The notes under the pieces are model-generated. The model saw only the letters and a program-made list of their open reading frames with translations. It searched no databases and was not told the DNA's origin. A stretch of 41,839 bases of DNA from Marinifilum sp. D714 (GTDB lineage: Bacteria; Bacteroidota; Bacteroidia; Bacteroidales; Marinifilaceae): NCBI RefSeq assembly GCF_030851345.1, contig NZ_JALPNU010000029.1:1-41839 (forward strand), given 5' to 3'. The translations under genes and the position numbers were made by a program. Of this stretch, positions 8,016-14,802 are shown in pieces (the first letter of the stretch is position 1; each line of letters begins with the position of its first letter).

Positions 8016-8031
8016 AACTAAGAAATTAGTT
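8016..8031 (+). promoter_or_regulatory. Operator dyad before tonB paralogue 2
   Basis: The third copy of AACTA-N6-TAGTT, with the same six central bases (AGAAAT) as the 7214 site. It starts 17 nt after the stop of paralogue 1 and ends 27 nt before the ATG of paralogue 2. I found no equally good copy in the 188-nt gap before paralogue 3. Confidence 0.55.
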
Positions 8032-8058
8032 GTTGTTGAACCTTTAATTCTAAGAGTT

Positions 8059-8760
8059 ATGAAAGAGAAGAAGAATGTTAAATATAATTTGGAGAAGAAA
8101 AGAATCATGTTTTTGCAGTTTGGATTGATTTTTAGTTTTGTGTTGGTTTTAACTGCTTTTGAATATGAGGTTCCATTTGATGAACCTAAAGATGTTGTTC
8201 TTGAAGTATTGGACGATATGGATATGTTGATACCGATTACCTATCCAGAACCTGAAAAACCTAAAGAACCACCAAAAATTAAGAAAATAGAGTTGCTTAC
8301 ACCTTTATTGGTAGACAATGAAGAGGAAGAAATAGATTATGAACCTGAGGATTCATTTGGAAATCCTGATGAAGAAGTACCATTAGTGGTTACGGAAGAT
8401 CCAGAAGAGTTTGTTGAAGAAATTCCGTTTGCGGTTGTGGAACACATGCCAGTTTTTAACCCAAATAAAAATGATAATTACAAACAGGGAAATGTAGATC
8501 TGTTTCGAACTTTACAAAGGTCCGTAAAATACCCGGTTGCAGCTCAAGAAGCAGGGCTTCAAGGTAAAGTATATGTTCGGTTTGTAGTTACCAAAATCGG
8601 CGATATTTCTAATATTGAAATAACTCGTTCGGTTGATCCAATTTTGGACAATGAAGTAATTCGGGTACTTAAAAGTTTGCCAAAGTTTAAGCCGGGAATG
8701 CAAAGATTAAAACCTGTTCCGGTTTATTATTCTGCTTTTGTGAATTTTAGATTACAATAG
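8059..8760 (+). CDS. TonB-domain protein, paralogue 2
   Basis: 233 residues with the same plan as paralogue 1: NVKYNLEKKR, one membrane anchor (about 17-34), a short Pro/Lys stretch (PEPEKPKEPPKIKK), an acidic linker, then the TonB C-terminal domain from MPVFNP (about 130) to VPVYYSAFVNFRLQ. Within the TonB domain most positions equal those of paralogue 1 (for example GKVYVRFVVTK and LPKFKPGMQR), which marks a recent duplication. The linker has diverged more, in sequence but not in charge. The operator dyad upstream suggests joint control with blaI. Confidence 0.85.
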   Translation: MKEKKNVKYNLEKKRIMFLQFGLIFSFVLVLTAFEYEVPFDEPKDVVLEVLDDMDMLIPITYPEPEKPKEPPKIKKIELLTPLLVDNEEEEIDYEPEDSFGNPDEEVPLVVTEDPEEFVEEIPFAVVEHMPVFNPNKNDNYKQGNVDLFRTLQRSVKYPVAAQEAGLQGKVYVRFVVTKIGDISNIEITRSVDPILDNEVIRVLKSLPKFKPGMQRLKPVPVYYSAFVNFRLQ

Positions 8761-8948
8761 ATTGAATATCAAAGTGTAGCTGTTCGATTTTTCCGAAACA
8801 ATAAGGCTCAAAATTCGTACTATTAATAAGTAAAACGTTCTTTGAACTCATCCTCTCATGAGGTACGATTTTAGCATGGATCTTAATGAATTATGCTCTA
8901 AATGCACCTATTGTTGATTGCAATTTGTTACCATTAAAATGAACAGCT

Positions 8949-9668
8949 ATGATTCCTAAAAAGAATCCAAATGTTGATTTGGAAAAACGGAAATCCTTAT
9001 TCTTTGAAATTGGATTGGTCGTGGCTCTGGCTGTAACCTTTGTTTCGTTTGAATGGAAATCAAATGTAAAACAAGCTGCCCAATTTACTTCGGAGGCAGT
9101 ATTTACAATTGATGAGGAAATGGTTCCGATTACCAGGCAGGAAGAAATAAAGGCTCCACCCAAACTACCTCCTAAAATCAAGATTGCGGATGTTATCACC
9201 ATTGTTGAAGATGATGTTGAACTTGAAGAAGAATTAGAAATTGTTGAGGAAGAAATCAACCAGGAAACAGAAGTGGATATTCAGCCTATTCGAGAGGTTG
9301 TAGCAGAAGAAGAGGAAGAGGATGAAGCTCAGATCTTTGTTATTGTTGAAGAAATGCCAATTTTTCGACCTGATATTTGTAAAACCAGGAAGGAGGGCGA
9401 TGCAGAACTGTACCGACACATTTACAAAAGCCTAAGATACCCTGTATTGGCTCAGGAAAATGGAATTACAGGAAGGGTCTTTGTAAAATTTATCGTGGGT
9501 AAAGATGGTGGCATTTATGATGTGGAAGTATTGCGCGGGGTGGATCCTTCTTTGGATCAGGAGGCAATTCGTGTGATAAAGAATTTGCCAAAATTTGCAC
9601 CTGGTAAACAGCGTGGTAAACCTGTAAATGTATCTTATACTTCAGTGATTAAATTTGTATTACAATAA
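8949..9668 (+). CDS. TonB-domain protein, paralogue 3
   Basis: 239 residues: NPNVDLEKRK, a membrane anchor (about 17-34), a short Pro/Lys stretch (KAPPKLPPKIK), a very acidic linker (EDDVELEEELEIVEEEIN and EEEEEDEAQ), and a TonB C-terminal domain starting MPIFRPD. It is the most diverged of the three. It differs in having a Cys in the MPIFRPDICKTR segment and in a 188-nt leader with small hairpins (for example CCTC-TCAT-GAGG near 8851-8862) instead of the shared dyad. A bidirectional terminator closes the cluster. Confidence 0.85.
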   Translation: MIPKKNPNVDLEKRKSLFFEIGLVVALAVTFVSFEWKSNVKQAAQFTSEAVFTIDEEMVPITRQEEIKAPPKLPPKIKIADVITIVEDDVELEEELEIVEEEINQETEVDIQPIREVVAEEEEEDEAQIFVIVEEMPIFRPDICKTRKEGDAELYRHIYKSLRYPVLAQENGITGRVFVKFIVGKDGGIYDVEVLRGVDPSLDQEAIRVIKNLPKFAPGKQRGKPVNVSYTSVIKFVLQ

Positions 9669-9713
9669 ACTAAAGTGAGTAAGAGGTGAAATTACTACAC
9701 AGACTTGAAAATG

Positions 9714-9744
9714 AAAGTCCGCATTTGATGTGCGGACTTTTCTA
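9714..9744. terminator. Bidirectional terminator between convergent genes
   Basis: AAAGTCCGCA (9714-9723) pairs with TGCGGACTTT (9731-9740) around a 7-nt loop. T-rich sequence follows in the plus direction, and the A-rich left flank serves the minus direction. Confidence 0.85.
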
Positions 9745-9746
9745 CT

Positions 9747-10406
9747 TTATATGATTTGAGTTTCAATTTTGTCTCCTTTGGCATGTTTTTGTAGTAATGA
9801 AACGGCAAAGTCCATTGCTTTTTGTAATTCGTGATTTCCTTGAAAGCTTAAAATTATCATTAAAAATTGTGAGCATTCATTGGTAATCGATGTGCGAACA
9901 GAATCGCTGGTAGGACTTCCAAAAGCTCCCAATTCATCTCTGAAAATCGGTAAGAACTCAATATTTAATTCACCACGTCCTATTCCTTTATAAGGTTCAT
10001 CTTTTCTTCCGATTCCTAACCGAATATCACCATTTATTTTTTCTGCATTATAACCACCAATGGAGAATCCACTATCAATCGAGACCAAATTTAAAAGGTC
10101 TACAACATTATTGATTTTATACAAGCCTTTGCCACTTGCAACTCTTCTTAGTAAAGCCTCTGCAGAAGGTCTGTATCTGCTTGGATCCTTGCCAATTTTG
10201 CGATATCCCAATTTTGTACTTTTTACACTCGGTAATTGCCTTATTTTTTCAGGATCTAATTCTTTTTCCTTTCTCTCAATAAATTCATTTATTTCCTTCC
10301 AAAGTTCCGGACAATCCTCTTGTGTTTCAACATCACATTGAATAGCTCCTAGCTTAAGATCAGGCCACGTACTTTTAAGTTCCTCCTCAATTAGAATATT
10401 TATCAT
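9747..10406 (-). CDS. B3/4-domain protein (stand-alone PheRS-beta-like editing domain)
   Basis: 219 residues. The whole protein resembles the B3/B4 domain that, in the phenylalanyl-tRNA synthetase beta subunit, binds and hydrolyses mischarged tRNA. Typical parts are TKLGYRKIGKDPSRYRPSAEALLRRV (about 64-89), NNVVDLLNLVSIDSGFSIGGY (about 99-119), and RDELGAFGSPTSDSVRTS in the C-terminal half. Free-standing B3/4 proteins are common in bacteria, and a trans-editing or tRNA-related role is inferred rather than proven. No catalytic residue can be assigned with confidence. The gene is monocistronic, ends against the tonB cluster terminator, and is divergent from the pterin operon. Confidence 0.82.
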   Translation of the reverse strand: MINILIEEELKSTWPDLKLGAIQCDVETQEDCPELWKEINEFIERKEKELDPEKIRQLPSVKSTKLGYRKIGKDPSRYRPSAEALLRRVASGKGLYKINNVVDLLNLVSIDSGFSIGGYNAEKINGDIRLGIGRKDEPYKGIGRGELNIEFLPIFRDELGAFGSPTSDSVRTSITNECSQFLMIILSFQGNHELQKAMDFAVSLLQKHAKGDKIETQII

Positions 10407-10445
10407 TTTTACCTATTAAATTTCAGAATAGTTAAATCCAAAGAT

Positions 10446-10453
10446 CAAAAATA
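10446..10453 (-). promoter_or_regulatory. Candidate -7 box for the B3/4 gene
   Basis: The minus strand reads TATTTTTG, 39 nt upstream of the ATG. No good -33 TTTG at the usual distance. Confidence 0.4.
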
Positions 10454-10561
10454 GGAATTAAATAATGATATTTTCTGTGAATCTTTAAATTATCTTATCA
10501 TAAATTTCTTAATAGCTTGAATATTTTTTAATTTTAATGGAAAGCGATAAAATCATTTGAA

Positions 10562-11284
10562 ATGACAGAGAGAAATGCTTTAATAACTGGAGCTATAAAA
10601 AGAATAGGAAAAGAGGTAGCTGAACATTTGGCAGCTAAGGGATATAATATTGCATTGCACTACAACTCATCTAAAAAAGAAGCTCTCGAGTTGCAAGCAA
10701 AATTGATCAATACTTACCCTTCACAAAAATTCAAAATCTTTCAATGTGATTTGAGCAATGAATTGGAGTTGGAACAATTGATCGACAAGGTGATGAATCA
10801 CTTTAAGCAATTGGATTTATTGGTAAATAATGCTTCGGTTTTTGATCCTGGTGTTATTCGAGAAACAGATGTAAAACTTTTTAACCTGCAGATGGATGTG
10901 AATTTAAAAGCTCCATTCATTGTGTCAAGAGATTTTGTTTTAAATAACAATAGAGGATTGATTATTAATTTTTTGGATACGAGAATTTCGGGATATTCAA
11001 ATTTGCATGCCGCTTATAGCATTTCTAAGGTAGGGTTAGCTCACCTCACAAAAATGATGGCTCTGGAATGTGGACCAGAGATAAGGGTAAATGGAATTGC
11101 TCCTGGTGCAACTTTACCGCCTGAGGGAAAAGGGGAGGAATATTTAAAGAATTTGGCTAATAAAACCCCGATGAAAGTACCAGGCGGATTGCAGCCAATT
11201 CTTCAATCGATAGATTACATTTTGGAAAACGAAAACTTAACCGGGCAGATATTGTACTGCGATGGTGGAGAACAACTCTTATAA
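10562..11284 (+). CDS. Pteridine reductase-type SDR (PTR1/FolM-like dihydromonapterin/dihydropteridine reductase)
   Basis: 240 residues. The cofactor motif is TGAIKRIG (9-16), with the Arg that marks pteridine reductases (PTR1 and FolM have TGxxxRxG) rather than the usual TGxxxGIG. The catalytic set is Asp139, Tyr152 and Lys156. The Asp-to-Tyr spacing of 13 is that of Leishmania PTR1, where this Asp takes the place of the normal SDR Ser. The start ALHYNSSKKEA also fits. The expected reaction is NADPH-dependent reduction of dihydromonapterin or dihydrobiopterin-type pterins to the tetrahydro form, possibly also dihydrofolate. It heads a tight operon (9-nt gap) with a FolX-like and a FolK-like gene, which supports a pterin substrate. 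Confidence 0.82.
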   Translation: MTERNALITGAIKRIGKEVAEHLAAKGYNIALHYNSSKKEALELQAKLINTYPSQKFKIFQCDLSNELELEQLIDKVMNHFKQLDLLVNNASVFDPGVIRETDVKLFNLQMDVNLKAPFIVSRDFVLNNNRGLIINFLDTRISGYSNLHAAYSISKVGLAHLTKMMALECGPEIRVNGIAPGATLPPEGKGEEYLKNLANKTPMKVPGGLQPILQSIDYILENENLTGQILYCDGGEQLL

Positions 11285-11293
11285 AATTAGATT

Positions 11294-11650
11294 ATGGCAA
11301 TTATTCGCGTTAAGAATTTACTGATTAGAACATACATTGGATTTAATCCTGAAGAACTAAGAAACAAACAGGATGTGGTAATTAACATGAGCATTAAAGC
11401 CGATGTTAGTGAGGCCATTAAGAATGATGATGTTGACAACTCGTACAATTATAAAGTGATTACGAAGAAAGTAATAGCTTTGGTACAGGAAGGCAAATTT
11501 AAAATGCTTGAAAATTTGACTCAGCAGGTTCTGGATTTGATCATGAAAAATCCCAATGTGGAATGGGCTAAAGTAGAAGTTGATAAGCCTCATGCATTGC
11601 GATTTGCAGAGTCAGTATCCATAGAACTTGAAGCAAACCGGAAAATCTAA
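11294..11650 (+). CDS. folX: FolX-like dihydroneopterin triphosphate 2'-epimerase / FolB-fold protein
   Basis: 118 residues of the tunnelling-fold FolB/FolX family. The N-terminal run IIRVKNLLIRTYIG, the middle NYKVITKKVIALV, LENLTQQVLDL, and especially the C-terminal VDKPHALRFAESVSIEL match FolX more than FolB as I know these families. FolB normally has a KPxAVxGAxxVGV-like ending. The Lys of DKPHA corresponds to the catalytic Lys and a Glu in the NPEELRNKQD stretch to the substrate-anchoring Glu. FolX epimerises dihydroneopterin triphosphate towards dihydromonapterin, which the upstream PTR1/FolM-like reductase could then reduce. FolB (dihydroneopterin aldolase) remains a possible alternative, because folK follows 10 nt later. 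Confidence 0.75.
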   Translation: MAIIRVKNLLIRTYIGFNPEELRNKQDVVINMSIKADVSEAIKNDDVDNSYNYKVITKKVIALVQEGKFKMLENLTQQVLDLIMKNPNVEWAKVEVDKPHALRFAESVSIELEANRKI

Positions 11651-11660
11651 TTTAAAGAAT

Positions 11661-12032
11661 ATGAATTCGTGCATTATTGGAATAGGATCAAATATAAATC
11701 CCAATGAAAATATCAAAAGGATGTTATGTTTGCTTGCAAAAGACCATAGAGTGGGAAAGCATTCATCATGGGTTAAAACTGCACCTATAGGTATTACCGA
11801 TCAGGATGATTTTATTAATGGAGCGGTTAAAGTAGAAACGCAACATGATATTGATGAATTTCGAAACTACCTGAAGCGACTGGAGGATAGGATGGGAAGA
11901 GACAGAAGCTTGCCTAAATTTGGTCCGAGAGTAATTGATCTGGATATTGTGGTGTGGAATGGAGATATTGTTGATGAATACTACCATACCAGAGATTTTT
12001 TACGTGATTCGGTAAATCAATTGCTTGATTGA
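11661..12032 (+). CDS. folK: FolK-like 6-hydroxymethyl-7,8-dihydropterin pyrophosphokinase, short form
   Basis: 123 residues from ATG 11661; the frame is open further upstream, but only inside folX and without a better start. It has GIGSNINPNENI at the N-terminus, LEDRMGRDR in the middle, and the HPPK signature FGPRVIDLDIVVW near residue 100, whose two Asp bind magnesium. HPPK transfers pyrophosphate from ATP to hydroxymethyl-dihydropterin in folate synthesis. The family is usually about 155-170 residues. Here the protein ends soon after the DLD motif, so the C-terminal strand and the loop 3 contacts are missing or replaced. It may be a shortened but active form or a specialised paralogue. 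Its 3' end overlaps the convergent mutT-like gene by 16 nt. Confidence 0.75.
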   Translation: MNSCIIGIGSNINPNENIKRMLCLLAKDHRVGKHSSWVKTAPIGITDQDDFINGAVKVETQHDIDEFRNYLKRLEDRMGRDRSLPKFGPRVIDLDIVVWNGDIVDEYYHTRDFLRDSVNQLLD

Positions 12033-12418
12033 AGATGCTCAAGAAGTAAATCGACTAACTTGATATCGGCAAGAGCCCAGTCCATGCCTTTCAATTTATC
12101 GACATGTACCCACTTGATATTTTGGTGTACTCGTTTTTGAAATTCTCCCGATACATGTTCAACAAAAAATGCTTTTAGGCAAACAATTTTATTGCCATAA
12201 TTGTGAGTGTTTTCTCCCAGAAAACCTGTTACTTTTGATTGAATGCCAAATTCTTCATGTAGTTCTCTAACCATGCATGCTTCAGCAGTTTCGTTTGCTT
12301 CGATTTTGCCACCTGGAAATTCCCATTTTAATCCTAAATCATCGTGATGATTTCTTTGTGCGACTAAAATAAAATCTCCTTTTCGGATAATTGCAGCAGT
12401 TACTTGAATGGGTTTCAT
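12017..12418 (-). CDS. MutT-type Nudix hydrolase (8-oxo-dGTP diphosphatase-like)
   Basis: 133 residues. A complete Nudix box GX5EX7REUXEEXGU runs from GGKIEANE through RELHEEFGI (about 35-58). Together with the start VTAAIIRKGDFILVAQR and WEFPGGKIE it places the protein in the MutT/CTP pyrophosphohydrolase group, which hydrolyses oxidised or non-canonical nucleoside triphosphates. The start codon overlaps the stop of the upstream Cys-rich gene (ATGA, 12418-12415), so translation is probably coupled. The gene tail overlaps folK on the other strand by 16 nt. Confidence 0.88.
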   Translation of the reverse strand: MKPIQVTAAIIRKGDFILVAQRNHHDDLGLKWEFPGGKIEANETAEACMVRELHEEFGIQSKVTGFLGENTHNYGNKIVCLKAFFVEHVSGEFQKRVHQNIKWVHVDKLKGMDWALADIKLVDLLLEHLQSSN

Positions 12419-12798
12419 TCTGAATCCTTTTGTTCTGAATCAATTTCGTCTAGCAAATTTGCAGCCAGTTTTACCAGGTTTTTGCATGACATTGTGTAAT
12501 TAAATCTGATGTCGAAGCAAGTCAGATGATCAGATTTTTCTTGAAACCTTTTGGTGAACTCCTCTTTCAAATCAGGTTTATCTTTAATCAGTTCCAAAGC
12601 AGCATAGTAAGCTCCACAGTATCCGTTGGGAGCTTTACCATTGCCATATTTGGCAAGTTCAACAATCTGATTGTTTGTGATTTGGTATTCCTCCTGAAAT
12701 GCTTTAAAAATTGCTTGGGCGCAATTGTAATACCCCGGAGGTTTATGAAAATATTTTAAAGCAGTATCCGCTTTTGTTCTCTTATGGAAAAAACTCAT
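12415..12798 (-). CDS. C_GCAxxG_C_C-type Cys-rich redox protein (variant)
   Basis: 127 residues. Conserved Cys positions resemble the C_GCAxxG_C_C family of putative redox or metal-binding proteins: YYNCAQAIFKAF (about 22-33), GYCGAYYAALELI (about 58-70), then CFDIR and MSCKNLVKLAANLLDE near the C-terminus. The usual GCAxxG is altered to NCAQA, and the second motif is APNGYCGA, so this is an outlying member. Function unknown; electron transfer or a thiol-disulphide role is the usual guess. It is translationally coupled to the MutT-like gene, which suggests shared use in oxidative damage control (inference). Confidence 0.65.
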   Translation of the reverse strand: MSFFHKRTKADTALKYFHKPPGYYNCAQAIFKAFQEEYQITNNQIVELAKYGNGKAPNGYCGAYYAALELIKDKPDLKEEFTKRFQEKSDHLTCFDIRFNYTMSCKNLVKLAANLLDEIDSEQKDSE

Positions 12799-12823
12799 TA
12801 TAAAGGTTCAAGTTGGTTATCAA

Positions 12824-12831
12824 CAAATGTA
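12824..12831 (-). promoter_or_regulatory. Candidate promoter for the Cys-rich/mutT pair
   Basis: The minus strand reads TACATTTG at 12831-12824, with TTGG (12855-12852) 20 nt upstream as a -33-like element; the ATG follows 25 nt later. Confidence 0.45.
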
Positions 12832-12982
12832 GCTGTTTCCTTGATGAAACACCAATTAAATTAGGTCTTTTAGAACATGAAATTTGTCATATGTGTGTAA
12901 TAATCACGGAAAAATATTATATTTAACTACATTTAATATATTATTTGAATTATAGTATAAGTATAGCTAAATCTTTAATCGT

Positions 12983-13678
12983 ATGAATAAAATTAACCCA
13001 TGGGCTTTTGGAATTGTATTTCTTTCTTTTTTTGCTTTTTATGCATGGAATGGTTTTAAATTTCCAATCTTTTTTTTGGGTAAAACGTGTAAGCAAGATG
13101 CTATAATCTATGATACAAATATTCACACGGTTTCTTTCGGAGGGCAAGTAAATTGGAAACAGACGGTAAGATATTTTTATCGGGTGGATGATAATTGGTA
13201 TGACGGATACTATACTTTAAAAGGAGGGCAATCAAGACAAAAAATTGGAAATTTGATTTCTCTTGAAGTTTCAAAATTGCGACCAGCAAAGCATCGGGTT
13301 AGAGCCTTTTATAAATCAGACCGGAATATTATCAATGGAGAAAAGCATTTTGAGACAAGGCAAATATCTGGCTATAAAAAGCTTAATCTTGCCAATGATG
13401 TTTTTAGTTTAATTGATTTTAGTGTTCAGGAAGATTCAATTTCAAAGTATTATGGGATTTTGCATGAGAAAAATGACTCGATTAAAGAATTGGTTCCAAT
13501 AGTCCATTATTACAAATCTAAAACTTATTTAGAATACCAACTTGTTGGAGACGATCTTAGGAGCCAGTTCTATAAGAAGTATCAACAAGTGGAATTTGAA
13601 AAGAAAGATAATTCAATTCGAATTGATCCACTTGAGGAAATTTTTTATCAATCATATCGAAATGCTTACAACGAATGA
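12983..13678 (+). CDS. Uncharacterised single-pass membrane protein
   Basis: 231 residues. An N-terminal hydrophobic anchor (about 8-32, rich in Phe) precedes a soluble domain of about 195 residues. Part of the soluble region (AIIYDTNIHTVSFGG through VRYFYRVDDNWYDG) is beta-rich and recalls DUF3592-like domains, but the match is too weak to claim. No catalytic motif, and one Cys just after the anchor (GKTCKQD). The gene end overlaps the convergent DUF6483-type gene by 13 nt. Confidence 0.7.
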   Translation: MNKINPWAFGIVFLSFFAFYAWNGFKFPIFFLGKTCKQDAIIYDTNIHTVSFGGQVNWKQTVRYFYRVDDNWYDGYYTLKGGQSRQKIGNLISLEVSKLRPAKHRVRAFYKSDRNIINGEKHFETRQISGYKKLNLANDVFSLIDFSVQEDSISKYYGILHEKNDSIKELVPIVHYYKSKTYLEYQLVGDDLRSQFYKKYQQVEFEKKDNSIRIDPLEEIFYQSYRNAYNE

Positions 13679-14088
13679 TTCATATTCTTCTCAAGTAAAT
13701 TAATTCTCTGTTCTAATCTAATGGAAAAATTAGTTGAATTTTCGACAACGAAACTAAATAGAATTAAAGATTTCTCGTAATATTCGTTTGCGAGTGTTTT
13801 TTGTTCTTTTGCGCTTTGAATTTCGGCTTCAGCATAAAATAATTCTGCTAATACCTGTAGGTGTTCATCGGTATAGTTGTGTTCTTGCAATAAACTGTTG
13901 GTAAGATTTTCTTTTGGTAAACTCCTAAAGAAAGATGCATCCTCCTTCAAAAAATCGCGATATGCATTCTCAAGAATTTGGGTTGCTTTTTTAGTGTTTC
14001 TTTTTTTCAACAAACCTAAAATTTGAGCGATCAATTCACCGATCATTTCAATCATTCTTAAAACATAGTCTCTTTGATACATATTCAA
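13666..14088 (-). CDS. DUF6483-like helical protein
   Basis: 140 residues, nearly all helical and soluble. The start MYQRDYVLRMIEMIGELIAQ and the middle FLKEDASFFRSL, LLQEHNYTDEHLQVLAELFY fit the DUF6483 family as I recall it, a conserved protein of unknown function in Bacteroidota and Firmicutes; the second half resembles a TPR-like pair. I use Met 1 at 14088; Met 3 is equally possible. Convergent with, and overlapping by 13 nt, the preceding membrane-protein gene. Confidence 0.7.
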   Translation of the reverse strand: MNMYQRDYVLRMIEMIGELIAQILGLLKKRNTKKATQILENAYRDFLKEDASFFRSLPKENLTNSLLQEHNYTDEHLQVLAELFYAEAEIQSAKEQKTLANEYYEKSLILFSFVVENSTNFSIRLEQRINLLEKNMNHSL

Positions 14089-14139
14089 TCTTTATATTTG
14101 AATCAGAGGAGCCCAAGTTGAGGCAAAAACTCTTTTCTC

Positions 14140-14147
14140 CAAATTTA
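14140..14147 (-). promoter_or_regulatory. Candidate -7 box for the DUF6483-like gene
   Basis: The minus strand reads TAAATTTG, matching TAnnTTTG, 51 nt before the start codon; no clear -33 element. Confidence 0.35.
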
Positions 14148-14266
14148 CCAAAATCACAAATTACATCCTACTTATTGTTATGCGATAGTTTTAATTAATT
14201 TTATTGTTGAATATAAAATTTGTATTAATGATATGATAAATGTATATTTAAGTCATAATAATTGAT

Positions 14267-14620
14267 ATGCATATGAAAACGATAGTTTGTTTATTAGCAT
14301 TTGTATTGGTTTCTATTTCAGGTTTTGCACGAGTATTAAATGATGAGGATTATTTAAGGAAGTGGAAGGAATATAAGGAACAAAAAGCTCCTTTTAATTT
14401 TGAAGCAAAAAAGGAAGCGATTAGAATAGATTGTTTTAAGAAGTTTGAGAAACCAAATTTGGGTAATTTAAACTATAATAAAGAATCGTTTACTGTTGGA
14501 CAGGAAATAATTGGAATTGCCTTACATGTAACAGCTGCGTTTTATGAAGATGCTCAATACCATCAGCGAATAGCGCAAGATCCTGCCAAATTTTTTTTAG
14601 AGGGCTATTACAATAAATAG
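14267..14620 (+). CDS. Small secreted protein of unknown function
   Basis: 117 residues. A signal peptide (basic start, then TIVCLLAFVLVSISGFA) ends near residue 21, leaving about 96 mature residues with many Lys/Glu and one Cys (IDCFKKF). Met 3 (14273) is an alternative start. No domain is recognised. It lies directly upstream of the TPP riboswitch but is separated from the thi operon by the riboswitch promoter and terminator, so it need not be related. Confidence 0.65.
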   Translation: MHMKTIVCLLAFVLVSISGFARVLNDEDYLRKWKEYKEQKAPFNFEAKKEAIRIDCFKKFEKPNLGNLNYNKESFTVGQEIIGIALHVTAAFYEDAQYHQRIAQDPAKFFLEGYYNK

Positions 14621-14642
14621 AAGAGTTTTTGTGAAATAATTT

Positions 14643-14650
14643 TACCTTTG
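14643..14650 (+). promoter_or_regulatory. Candidate -7 box for the thi operon
   Basis: TACCTTTG matches TAnnTTTG and places the transcript start at about 14655-14657, exactly where the riboswitch P1 stem begins. No TTTG is seen at the normal -33 distance. Confidence 0.55.
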
Positions 14651-14656
14651 CCGAAA

Positions 14657-14737
14657 CGTTGGGGGTGCTTGAATCATGTATTCAGGCTGAGATATTACCC
14701 TTTTACCTGATCTGCATAATAGTAGCGTAGGGAAACG
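14657..14737 (+). ncRNA. TPP riboswitch (THI element)
   Basis: All conserved parts are present in order: P1 CGTT (14657-14660) with AACG (14734-14737), GGGGTGC (14662-14668), a P3 hairpin TTGAAT/ATTCAG, CTGAGA (14687-14692), ACCC (14697-14700), ACCTGATCTG (14705-14714) and GCGTAGGGAA (14725-14734). The element binds thiamine pyrophosphate. It precedes thiM by about 255 nt, with a terminator between, so control is by transcription attenuation. Confidence 0.95.
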
Positions 14738-14771
14738 ATTTGTCTGATATAAATTATAACCATATAGATAC

Positions 14772-14802
14772 AACCGTTTCACTTTCGTGGAGCGGTTTTT
14801 TT
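14772..14802 (+). terminator. Riboswitch-controlled terminator
   Basis: AACCGTTTCAC (14772-14782) pairs with GTGGAGCGGTT (14787-14797), an 11-bp stem with two G-U pairs and a TTTC loop, followed by a T run to 14802. CGTTTC of its left arm (14775-14780) can instead pair with GAAACG (14732-14737), the 3' strand of the riboswitch P1. With TPP bound P1 holds GAAACG and the terminator forms; without TPP the GAAACG-CGTTTC pairing can block it. Confidence 0.85.

Noticed and set aside
8818-8832. Fourth operator-like dyad before tonB paralogue 3 (TACT-N7-AGTA)
   Set aside because: Half-sites and spacing differ from AACTA-N6-TAGTT; too weak to count.
8891-9259. Minus-strand frame of 122 codons
   Set aside because: Same effect, opposite the acidic linker of tonB paralogue 3.
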